From Anaerolineae bacterium (GTDB lineage Bacteria > Chloroflexota > Anaerolineae > Aggregatilineales > Aggregatilineaceae), in assembly GCA_016926875.1 (NCBI GenBank), contig JAFGNU010000100.1, positions 1-51,331 of the forward strand: DNA of 51,331 bases, in the 5' to 3' direction. Of this stretch, positions 8,502 through 15,983 are shown piece after piece (position 1 is the stretch's first letter; every line of letters starts with the position of its first letter). The notes beneath the pieces are model-generated. The model made no database searches, had not been told where the DNA came from, and saw nothing but the letters and a program-made list of their open reading frames with translations. A program made the position numbers and the translations under genes.

Positions 8502-10760
8502 ATGGATATTAACTGGTTTGATGCCGATTATCTCCCCTGGCTGATTCTGTTTTTCCCGCTGCTCAGCTTCGGGATCATCGTGCTGTTTACAGCGCACAGC
8601 CGGATTCTCAGCCAGGTTGTAGCCATGACCGGCGTGTGCGTCGCGTGGCTGCTGAGCATGATCGAATTTATCAAGGTCGTGTGGGCATCCGATGCCGAAC
8701 TGGGCAAGGAGGTTTTTGGCAGCACGGTTGACTGGATGACGCTGGGCGTGTCGACGTTCAAAATGGGCGTGCTGGTTGACCCGCTGACGGCGTACATGCT
8801 GCTGATGGTGCCGCTGGCCTGCCTGGCGATCTTTGTCTACTCGCTGGGCTACATGCGCGGCGACCCGCACAATTCGCGCTTTTTTGGCTATATTTCGCTG
8901 TTCGCGGGCGCGATGCTCACGCTGGTGCTGGCCGATAATTTACTGATGCTGTTCATCGGCTGGGAAGTGATGGGCCTGTGCTCGTACCTGCTGATCGGTT
9001 TCTGGTCGCACAAAAAGAGCGCGTACCAGGCGGGCGTCAAGGCGTTTATGACGACGCGCGTCGGTGACGTGCTGATGCTGGCCGGAGTCGGCTACCTGTT
9101 CCTGGAAACGCGCACGCTGAGCTTCCGTGACATTTTGTATGACGAGGCCGTGCTTGAAAAACTGGTGAATACGCCGTCGGTGCTGTTTGGCGGCAGCGCT
9201 GCCGCCTTGATCGGCGTGCTGCTGGTGATGGGCACCATCGGCAAAAGCTCGCAGTTCCCGCTGCACGCGTGGCTGCCGGACGCGATGGAAGGCCCGACGC
9301 CGGTCAGCGCCATGATCCACGCCGCGACGATGGTGTCTGCCGGTGTGTACATGGTGGTGCGCATGTTCCCGCTGCTGTCGGCGGGCGCGGATTTCCATAA
9401 CGGCGATTTCAGCACGCCGATGATCATCATGGGACTGGTCGGCGGCTTTACCGCGCTGTTTGCGGCGGTGCTGGCCGTTGGGCAGAACGACATCAAGCGT
9501 ATTCTTGCCTACTCGACCATCAGCCAGCTTGGTTACATGGTCGCGGCGCTGGGCGTTGGCGCGTGGGTGGCGGCAGCCTTCCACCTGGTGAACCATGCTT
9601 TCTTTAAGGCGCTGTTGTTCATGTGCTCCGGCGTGGTTATTCACTCGATGGAGCACGGCGAGCAGCACGCCGCCGAACACGGGCACGACCCCGCACCGCA
9701 CGCCGAGCCGGACGGACTGGTGATGGATTATGTCGCGCCGCCGAATGACGTATTGCGCATGGGCGGGCTGTTCAGGAAGCTGCCGATCACTGCGATCACG
9801 ATGGCGATTGGCGGGCTGTCGCTGGCCGGGTTCCCGCTGATCACCGCCGGGTTCTGGTCGAAAGACGAGATCATTTCCGAGGCATGGCACGGCACAACCG
9901 AGGGCTACCCGCTGGCGCTGTTTGTGCTGTTGGTGCTGGCGACGGCGGCCCTGCTGACGGCGTTTTATACCGCGCGCATGTGGTTCCTGACCTTCTGGGG
10001 CAAGCCGCGCACGGCTGCGGCAGAACACGCAGGCGAAGGTTCGCAGGTATCGTGGCGCAACCTGTGGGCGCGGCTGCGCAGGCGGCCCGCCAAAGCGACC
10101 GATCCGGGCGAACAGCTCACCGCGCTGCAAATGGAAATCCCGCTGCTGGTGCTGGCGTTCCTGGCGATTTTCGCGGGCTTCATCGGCGTGCATACCGATT
10201 TCCCGCTGCTGGGCGACCTGGATAACCCGCTGCACGAGTTTTTGAGCGGGACGCTGATCGAACACCCGCCTGTGATCGATTTCGACTGGCTTCCGGTGCT
10301 GGTCAGCGTGGCGCTGGCGCTGGGCGGGCTGGCGGTGGGCTTTGTACTGTACGGCATACGCCCGCTGGCTAAAGCGCAGGTCGACCCGACCGAGCGCGCA
10401 TTGGGGCCGGGCATCTGGCAGGCGCTGCAAAACCGCTTCTACATCGATATGCTGATCCGTAGATACGTGCTCCGGCCAGCGGAACACGTCGCCAGGAAGA
10501 TCGTAATCGAGGACATCGACAAGGACACTATCGACGGCGTGCTCGAATCTGTTGCCGAAGGGTTCATCTGGCTGGGCGAGGCGTTCAAGCGCTTTAACAC
10601 GGTCGTGATCGACGGCGTGGGCGACGGCATCCCGCGCGCGATCGGTGACTTTGGGAGCTGGTTCCGTCAGGTGCAAACCGGGCGCATCCAGCAGTACCTG
10701 TTAGTTGTTACGCTGGCGCTGCTGATCATCGGGGCGCTGTTCCTGATCCAGGTGGGCTAG
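8502..10760 (+). CDS. nuoL: NADH-quinone oxidoreductase subunit L (long form)
   Basis: At 752 residues this distal antiporter-like pump subunit is much longer than a typical 610-650-residue NuoL. It has the TM5 Glu (IGWEVMGLCSYLLIGFW), TM7 Lys (IGKSSQFPLHAWLPDAM) and AGFWSKDEII. A His/Asp-rich loop of about 30 residues (around HGEQHAAEHGHDPAPHAE) is inserted before the RMGGL segment. The C-terminal region after NRFYIDMLIRRY holds two successive IDG-starting stretches (residues 677-702 and from 703) before the final QTGRIQQY helix, about 26 residues more than usual. That region is the lateral helix that runs along the other pumps, so the expansion may go with the extra NuoM downstream. Confidence 0.96.
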   Translation: MDINWFDADYLPWLILFFPLLSFGIIVLFTAHSRILSQVVAMTGVCVAWLLSMIEFIKVVWASDAELGKEVFGSTVDWMTLGVSTFKMGVLVDPLTAYMLLMVPLACLAIFVYSLGYMRGDPHNSRFFGYISLFAGAMLTLVLADNLLMLFIGWEVMGLCSYLLIGFWSHKKSAYQAGVKAFMTTRVGDVLMLAGVGYLFLETRTLSFRDILYDEAVLEKLVNTPSVLFGGSAAALIGVLLVMGTIGKSSQFPLHAWLPDAMEGPTPVSAMIHAATMVSAGVYMVVRMFPLLSAGADFHNGDFSTPMIIMGLVGGFTALFAAVLAVGQNDIKRILAYSTISQLGYMVAALGVGAWVAAAFHLVNHAFFKALLFMCSGVVIHSMEHGEQHAAEHGHDPAPHAEPDGLVMDYVAPPNDVLRMGGLFRKLPITAITMAIGGLSLAGFPLITAGFWSKDEIISEAWHGTTEGYPLALFVLLVLATAALLTAFYTARMWFLTFWGKPRTAAAEHAGEGSQVSWRNLWARLRRRPAKATDPGEQLTALQMEIPLLVLAFLAIFAGFIGVHTDFPLLGDLDNPLHEFLSGTLIEHPPVIDFDWLPVLVSVALALGGLAVGFVLYGIRPLAKAQVDPTERALGPGIWQALQNRFYIDMLIRRYVLRPAEHVARKIVIEDIDKDTIDGVLESVAEGFIWLGEAFKRFNTVVIDGVGDGIPRAIGDFGSWFRQVQTGRIQQYLLVVTLALLIIGALFLIQVG

Positions 10761-10792
10761 CGCGTGGTGCAAGGCGCTGCCTGCCTGTTCAA

Positions 10793-11668
10793 TTGTCCGA
10801 ATCGACGTTATCAATGATGACGCAAGCAGCCAACGTGCAGGATCGGACTATTATCTTCCTGCACATTCCCAAGACGGCAGGCCGGACGCTGCACCGGATC
10901 ATCGCGCGGCAGGTAGACCCGGCAGCATTATATGCCACCTGGCAGAGTGTAAGCCAGGTAGCGGATGAGTTCGTCGCGCTGTCGGCTGAACGTAAAAAAC
11001 AGCTTCGTGTAATCAGCGGGCACGTGCGCTATGGGCTGCACCTGCACATGCCGCAGCGGGCGGTGTATATTACGCTGCTGCGCGACCCGGTAGAGCGTGT
11101 CATCTCGCATTATTACTATGTACTGCGGCACCCAGAGCACTGGCTGCACGACGAGGTCATGTCAAACCAGATGAGCTTAAAGGACTATGTGACCAGCGGC
11201 ATCTGTATCGAGTTGGAAAACGACCAGGTGCGCCTGCTGTCCGGTGTGAGCGAGTGGCCTGCTACCGAGGCCATGCTCGAACAGGCCAGGCAAAACATGC
11301 AAAAAGCCTTTGCGTTTGTAGGGCTGTCCGAACGGTTTGACGAGAGCGTGATCCTGTTGCAGCAGATGTTTGGCTGGAATACGCCGTATTATGTGCGGGC
11401 CAACGTGGGGGCCAACCGTCCCCGCCGCGCCACCATCCCGGCGGATACAATCGCGGCCATCGAGGCGCAAAACCGGTTGGATGCCGCGCTGTACGCCTAT
11501 GCCCGCGAGCAGTTTGAGGAATTGATCCGGCAGCAGCCGGAATCGTTCCACCAGGAAGTGGCGCGCTTCCGCCGTCAAAACAGGTGGTACGGCCTGACGC
11601 ACCGCTTGCGGAGTCGATTGTCGCGCCTGGGTGCGGCGCTGCGTCCCGCGTCGAAAGTGGCGCACTGA
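10793..11668 (+). CDS. Sulfotransferase family protein inside the nuo operon
   Basis: The protein has up to 291 residues with the PAPS-binding marks IIFLHIPKTAGRT near the N-terminus and LLRDPVERVISHYYY about 75 residues later. It is a paralogue of the sulfotransferase at 2424-3287. The start is uncertain: TTG at 10793 gives the full frame, ATG at 10814 is also possible, and neither has a good ribosome site. It lies 32 bases after nuoL and 31 before the next sulfotransferase, on the operon strand, so it is almost certainly co-transcribed with complex I genes although it has no known role there. The acceptor is unknown. Confidence 0.83.
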   Translation: MSESTLSMMTQAANVQDRTIIFLHIPKTAGRTLHRIIARQVDPAALYATWQSVSQVADEFVALSAERKKQLRVISGHVRYGLHLHMPQRAVYITLLRDPVERVISHYYYVLRHPEHWLHDEVMSNQMSLKDYVTSGICIELENDQVRLLSGVSEWPATEAMLEQARQNMQKAFAFVGLSERFDESVILLQQMFGWNTPYYVRANVGANRPRRATIPADTIAAIEAQNRLDAALYAYAREQFEELIRQQPESFHQEVARFRRQNRWYGLTHRLRSRLSRLGAALRPASKVAH

Positions 11669-11699
11669 TAAGAACAACCGGCTGCGGACGTTTGTGTAT

Positions 11700-12515
11700 A
11701 TGGAGAAAAAGAGCGTGGCGACAACGTTTAAAACTATCGCGCGCGGGCTGGGTGCAGGTCGTGTCAAGGCATGGATCGACGCTCGACTTTTTGATATGTC
11801 GAAATATCCGACGGTGATTCACATCACGCACACAAAAGCCGGGTCGCAGTGGGTCAAGCAGGTATTGCGCGGCGCGGCGCCCGACCGGTTTGTTAAATCC
11901 CAGGTGGACGTGGCGCACTTTAAAGAGGGTCCTGTTGAACAGGGCGGCATATATGCGGCAGTGTATATTCACCGCAAAGCCTACGAGCAGGTCGCCGTGC
12001 CGGAGAATCACATCAAGTTTGTGGTGATCCGGGACCTGCGCGATACGACGGTGTCGCACTATTTCAGTTCTAAGGTCAGCCACCGGCTGGTCAGTGACCG
12101 CGTGGCTACCAGCCGCCAGAAGCTCTCTGATCTGAGCCTGGAAGAGGGCCTGCGCTACACCATGCAAAATCTGGTTCGTGCATCGGCCCGCATTCAGGCA
12201 AGCTGGATCGATTCGGGCGTGTGGGTCGTGCGCTACGAAGACCTGCTGACCGATGAACTCGGCATGTTCCGCCAGATCGTGGACTACTGCCAGATCGAAG
12301 TCAGCGACGAGCGGCTGCGGCAGGTAGTCACCGAGCGCTCGTTCGAAACAAAAAGCGGGCGCAAGCGCGGCGAAGAGGATATCACATCCCACTACCGCAA
12401 AGGCATCGCGGGCGACTGGCAGAACTATTTCACCGATGATCTCAAGGTGGAGTTCAAAGAGCTGTACGGCGACCTGTTGATCAAAACGGGGTACGAAAGC
12501 GACCTGAACTGGTAA
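11700..12515 (+). CDS. Second sulfotransferase-like protein inside the nuo operon
   Basis: This is a 271-residue protein of a different sulfotransferase subgroup from its neighbour. It has ITHTKAGSQWVKQVL as the 5'-phosphosulfate loop, VVIRDLRDTTVSHYFS as the 3'-phosphate motif, a VRYEDLL stretch typical of the family, and a late KRGEEDITSHYRKGIAGDW segment that matches the usual C-terminal RKG..GDW motif. A start at GTG 11715, with GGAG upstream, is an alternative to ATG 11700. It ends 52 bases before nuoM. The function is sulfation of an unknown acceptor, probably envelope-linked. Confidence 0.83.
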   Translation: MEKKSVATTFKTIARGLGAGRVKAWIDARLFDMSKYPTVIHITHTKAGSQWVKQVLRGAAPDRFVKSQVDVAHFKEGPVEQGGIYAAVYIHRKAYEQVAVPENHIKFVVIRDLRDTTVSHYFSSKVSHRLVSDRVATSRQKLSDLSLEEGLRYTMQNLVRASARIQASWIDSGVWVVRYEDLLTDELGMFRQIVDYCQIEVSDERLRQVVTERSFETKSGRKRGEEDITSHYRKGIAGDWQNYFTDDLKVEFKELYGDLLIKTGYESDLNW

Positions 12516-12567
12516 TGTGACATAAACGCTCCTTGTCAGTCCTGGTGTGAAGGAGAGGCGCAGCTAG

Positions 12568-14295
12568 ATGTTTGACTTCTTACCCGTAGACTTTTTGACG
12601 GCGCTGGTGTTGCTGCCTACGGTGGGCGCGGCGGTGGTGTTTGCCATGCCGACCGAACGAAAGCAGCTAGCGCGCTGGACTGCGCTGGGCATCAGCCTGG
12701 TGGTGCTGGTCATGACCATCGGCCTGTTTTACGATGTGCAGGCCAACCCGCCCGATCCGGGGCAGTGGGCCTTTGAACACCGGGCGCAGTGGTTCCCCTT
12801 GTTGAACTCGTCGTGGCATGTGGGCGTGGATGGGCTGAGCGCCGCCATGATCCTGCTGACCGGCCTGCTGACGCCGCTGGCGATCCTGGTCTCGTTTGAG
12901 ATCGAAGACCGCGTCTCGCAGGTAATGGCGCTGTTCCTGCTCCTGGAAACCGGGATGCTCGGCGTGTTTGTTGCGCTGGACATGGTGGTCTTTTTCGTCT
13001 TCTGGGAGATCGGGCTGGTGCCGATGTACTTCCTGATCTACCTGTGGGGCGGCGACAACCGGCGCTATGCAGCCAACAAGTTTTTCCTGTATACGATGGC
13101 CGGGTCGCTGGGCCTGCTGCTGGCGACCCAGTTGATCGGCATGACGGTCGAGAGCTTCGACATCCCGGTGATGCTGCAAAAATGGCCGACGTATAACGGC
13201 ACGGGCGGTGAAATCCTGGGTATGGATACGGCGTATGTCAAGTACTACGCGCTGCTCGGCTTCACCATCGCGTTTCTGATCAAGATTCCCGCCTGGCCGT
13301 TCCATACCTGGCTGCCGGACGCGCACACCGAAGCGCCGACCGGCGGCTCGATGCTGCTGGCGGGCGTGCTGCTGAAGCTGGGCGCCTACGGGTTCCTGCG
13401 GCTGGCGATCCCGCTCTTCCCGCGTGAATGGGTGCTGGAGCGCAGCCTGGTGAGCCTGCAATACAACCTGGTAGACATACTCGGCCTGCTGGCGGTGCTT
13501 GGCATTGTGCTGGGCGCGCTGGCGGCCTGGGGACAGGATGATTTTAAGCGGCTGGTCGCCTATTCGTCCGTGAATCACATGGGCTTTGTGGTGCTGGGGC
13601 TGGCGGTGGCCGCGCTGATGTACGGGACGCTGTGGGCGCGCAACCAGAACGATTACAGCTTGCTGGCCGGGGCTGCCGGGATCGACCTGACCGACCAGGA
13701 GCAGAGCAGCCGGACGGCAGCGCAGGAGAAGGTCAGCCAGTTGTACCCGGACGTGCAGATCATCGATGACCGCGAAAACGCCGTGGTGGCGTTGAACGGC
13801 GCGGTTTTCCAGATGTTCAATCACGGGCTGACCAGCGCGGGCATGTTCCTGCTGGCCGGGGCGCTGTATCACAAAGCGCATACGCGCGACCTGCGGCGCT
13901 TTGGCGGGCTGTGGGATATTGTGCCGGTCTTTGGGGCGCTGCTGTTGTTCACCAGCATGGCCTCGCTCGGTCTGCCAGGGCTGAACGGCTTTGTAGGCGA
14001 GTTCCTGGTGGTATCCGGCTCGTTTAAGGCGTACCCGGTGTATGTGCTGCTCAGCCTGGCGGGACTGCTGGTGACCGGCATCTACATCTTGAAAGGCATT
14101 CAAAAGCTGCTGCACGGCCCGGTAAACCAGGAATGGGTCGAGTACGACCGGACCAAACACCGCCTGGAAATCACCCGGCGCGAGGTGATCGCAATTGCGC
14201 CGCTGGTGGTCCTGATGTTGATCACCGGGCTGTACCCAAGCTGGATGCTGGACGTGATCAATTCGGGCGTGGTCCGGTTTTTGTCGGGCGGCTAA
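12568..14295 (+). CDS. nuoM: NADH-quinone oxidoreductase subunit M (first copy)
   Basis: This is a 575-residue antiporter-like proton pump subunit. It has the TM5 Glu (FWEIGLVPMYFLIYLWGG), TM7 Lys at residue 239 (LIKIPAWPFHTWLPDAH), TM8 Lys (LLKLGAYGFLR) and TM12 Glu (LNGFVGEFLVV), so all canonical channel residues are present. A polar loop of about 60 residues (around residues 355-405, with LTDQEQSSRTAAQEKV) is inserted between helices. AAGGAGAGG precedes the start. A second NuoM gene follows after 85 bases that contain an inverted repeat. Confidence 0.97.
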   Translation: MFDFLPVDFLTALVLLPTVGAAVVFAMPTERKQLARWTALGISLVVLVMTIGLFYDVQANPPDPGQWAFEHRAQWFPLLNSSWHVGVDGLSAAMILLTGLLTPLAILVSFEIEDRVSQVMALFLLLETGMLGVFVALDMVVFFVFWEIGLVPMYFLIYLWGGDNRRYAANKFFLYTMAGSLGLLLATQLIGMTVESFDIPVMLQKWPTYNGTGGEILGMDTAYVKYYALLGFTIAFLIKIPAWPFHTWLPDAHTEAPTGGSMLLAGVLLKLGAYGFLRLAIPLFPREWVLERSLVSLQYNLVDILGLLAVLGIVLGALAAWGQDDFKRLVAYSSVNHMGFVVLGLAVAALMYGTLWARNQNDYSLLAGAAGIDLTDQEQSSRTAAQEKVSQLYPDVQIIDDRENAVVALNGAVFQMFNHGLTSAGMFLLAGALYHKAHTRDLRRFGGLWDIVPVFGALLLFTSMASLGLPGLNGFVGEFLVVSGSFKAYPVYVLLSLAGLLVTGIYILKGIQKLLHGPVNQEWVEYDRTKHRLEITRREVIAIAPLVVLMLITGLYPSWMLDVINSGVVRFLSGG

Positions 14296-14312
14296 ACATG
14301 ATCAGTGACGTG

Positions 14313-14364
14313 GTAGGGACAGGGCGCTCCCTGCCCACCTGGGCGTTGTGGGCAGCGCCCCTAC
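14313..14364. repeat. Inverted-repeat element between the two nuoM genes
   Basis: CTGCCCAC (14331-14338) and GTGGGCAG (14348-14355) pair perfectly, and the outer ends GTAGGG and CCCTAC extend the palindrome with mismatches. The outer GTAGGG...CCCCTAC ends match those of the dispersed elements elsewhere in the window. In RNA it would form a stable hairpin inside the operon transcript. Confidence 0.6.
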
Positions 14365-14380
14365 TGGGAGGCCTGATTCT

Positions 14381-15982
14381 ATGGTAATTACATTTAGCGG
14401 TGTCTTGACGGGCATCCTGCTAACGCCAATCGTGGCGGCGGTCATTATCCTGCTGCTCAAGGACGAATCCAAAGAGCAGGCACGCATTGTCGCGGCATTG
14501 GCCATTGGCTTCACCCTGCTGCTGGCGCTGGGGGTCTTCTTTGGCTACAACGTGGATGAAGCCAACGCCGCCGCTGATGCCGGAGACACGTATTTCGCCT
14601 ATGAAGATCACGTCAAGTGGATCGAATCGATTGGCGTGAGCTGGCACCTGGGCGTGGATGGGATCAGCGCGCCGATGGTGCTGCTGACCTCGCTGGCCGG
14701 GTTTTGCGGGGTGCTGATCTCGTGGGGCATGGAAGACCGCACCCGCGAGTTTCTGGCGTTTTTCCTGCTGCTGGTGGCGGGTGTGTACGGCGTGTTCCTG
14801 GCGGTAGACCTGTTCGTCCTGTTTTTCTTCTACGAACTGTCGATCTTCCCCATGTACTTTTTGATCGTGATCTGGGGCTGGGCCAAAACGCGCGAATATG
14901 CCGCCATGAAGCTGACGCTGTACATCCTGATCGGCTCCGTTGTGGCGCTGATCGGCCTGCTGGTGCTGTACTTCAAAGCCGGGCAGGCGACCGGCGTCTA
15001 CAGCTTTGACTTTGTAGACCTGCACGCAGCGGCGCAGGCGGGCGCGTTTGATACGCCGTTCTTCTCCGGCTCCGACGCGACCACTGCGCGCCTGTGGTTC
15101 CCGGCGATCTTCCTGGGTTTTGGCGTGCTGGCCGGTATCTGGCCCTTCCACAACTGGAGTCCCGATGGTCACGTCGCCGCGCCGACTGCCGTCTCGATGA
15201 TCCATGCGGGCGTGCTGATGAAGATGGGCGCGTTTTCGGCGCTGCGTGTCGGCGTGCAGCTTTTGCCGGAGGGCGCAAAGGCGCATCTGCCCTGGATCGT
15301 CTTCCTGGCGCTGATCAACGTCGTCTACGGCGCGCTGATCGCCTTCCGCCAGCGTGACTTTAAATATGTGATCGGCTTCAGTTCCGTCAGCCACATGGGA
15401 CTGGTCAGCCTGGGCTTTGCGACCATGAACGTCACCGGCATGACCGGCGCGGGGCTGCAAATGTTCAGTCACGGCGTGATGACGGCGCTGTTCTTCGCCT
15501 GCGTCGGCATGGTCTATGACCGGGCGCACACGCGCGACCTGCCCAGCCTGGGCGGTTTTGTCCATAAAGTGCCGCTGGTGGCGACGGCCTTTATCCTGGG
15601 CGGTCTGGTCAGCATGGGGATGCCGGGCCTGAGTGGCTTTGTGGCCGAGTTCCCGGTGCTGGTCGGGCTGTGGAAAGGGCCGGGCTTTTTGCCGGACCCG
15701 GGCTGGCTGACCAGTACGTTTAACTATTATGGCACTATCGCGCTGCTGGCCGTGCTGGGCATCATTATCACGGCGGCGTACATTTTGCGTGTTGTGGGGC
15801 AGGTGTTCTTTGGCGTGTATAACGAAGAACGCTTCCCGCACGTCACGCCGATCACGCTCTATGACAAGATCGCGTTGGGGCTGCTAATGTTCTGGCTGGT
15901 GCTGCTGGGGGTTTATCCCCGGCTGATGACCCCCATGATCGAGTCCGGGGTAAAGCCTATCGTATCCATGCTGGGAGGTTAA
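14381..15982 (+). CDS. NADH-quinone oxidoreductase subunit M (second, divergent copy)
   Basis: The 533-residue protein has NuoM architecture: FYELSIFPMYFLIVIWGW with the TM5 Glu, a TM8 Lys (GVLMKMGAFSALR) and a TM12 Glu (LSGFVAEFPVL). The TM7 position that carries Lys in the first copy is Leu here: residue 250 in GVLAGIWPFHNWSPDGH. That Lys is central to proton transfer in NuoM, so this copy either pumps differently or has a structural role. The ATG at 14381 follows GGGAGG. The stop is followed directly by the nuoN start. Tandem NuoM proteins are the mark of four-pump complex I variants. Confidence 0.93.
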   Translation: MVITFSGVLTGILLTPIVAAVIILLLKDESKEQARIVAALAIGFTLLLALGVFFGYNVDEANAAADAGDTYFAYEDHVKWIESIGVSWHLGVDGISAPMVLLTSLAGFCGVLISWGMEDRTREFLAFFLLLVAGVYGVFLAVDLFVLFFFYELSIFPMYFLIVIWGWAKTREYAAMKLTLYILIGSVVALIGLLVLYFKAGQATGVYSFDFVDLHAAAQAGAFDTPFFSGSDATTARLWFPAIFLGFGVLAGIWPFHNWSPDGHVAAPTAVSMIHAGVLMKMGAFSALRVGVQLLPEGAKAHLPWIVFLALINVVYGALIAFRQRDFKYVIGFSSVSHMGLVSLGFATMNVTGMTGAGLQMFSHGVMTALFFACVGMVYDRAHTRDLPSLGGFVHKVPLVATAFILGGLVSMGMPGLSGFVAEFPVLVGLWKGPGFLPDPGWLTSTFNYYGTIALLAVLGIIITAAYILRVVGQVFFGVYNEERFPHVTPITLYDKIALGLLMFWLVLLGVYPRLMTPMIESGVKPIVSMLGG

Positions 15983-15983
15983 G

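Noticed and set aside
8940-10676. Open frame of 578 codons on the minus strand inside nuoL
   Set aside because: His/Gln/Arg-rich shadow of nuoL with no domain or ribosome site; similar shadows lie opposite nuoM (12667-14160, 14420-15841) and nuoN (15957-17669).
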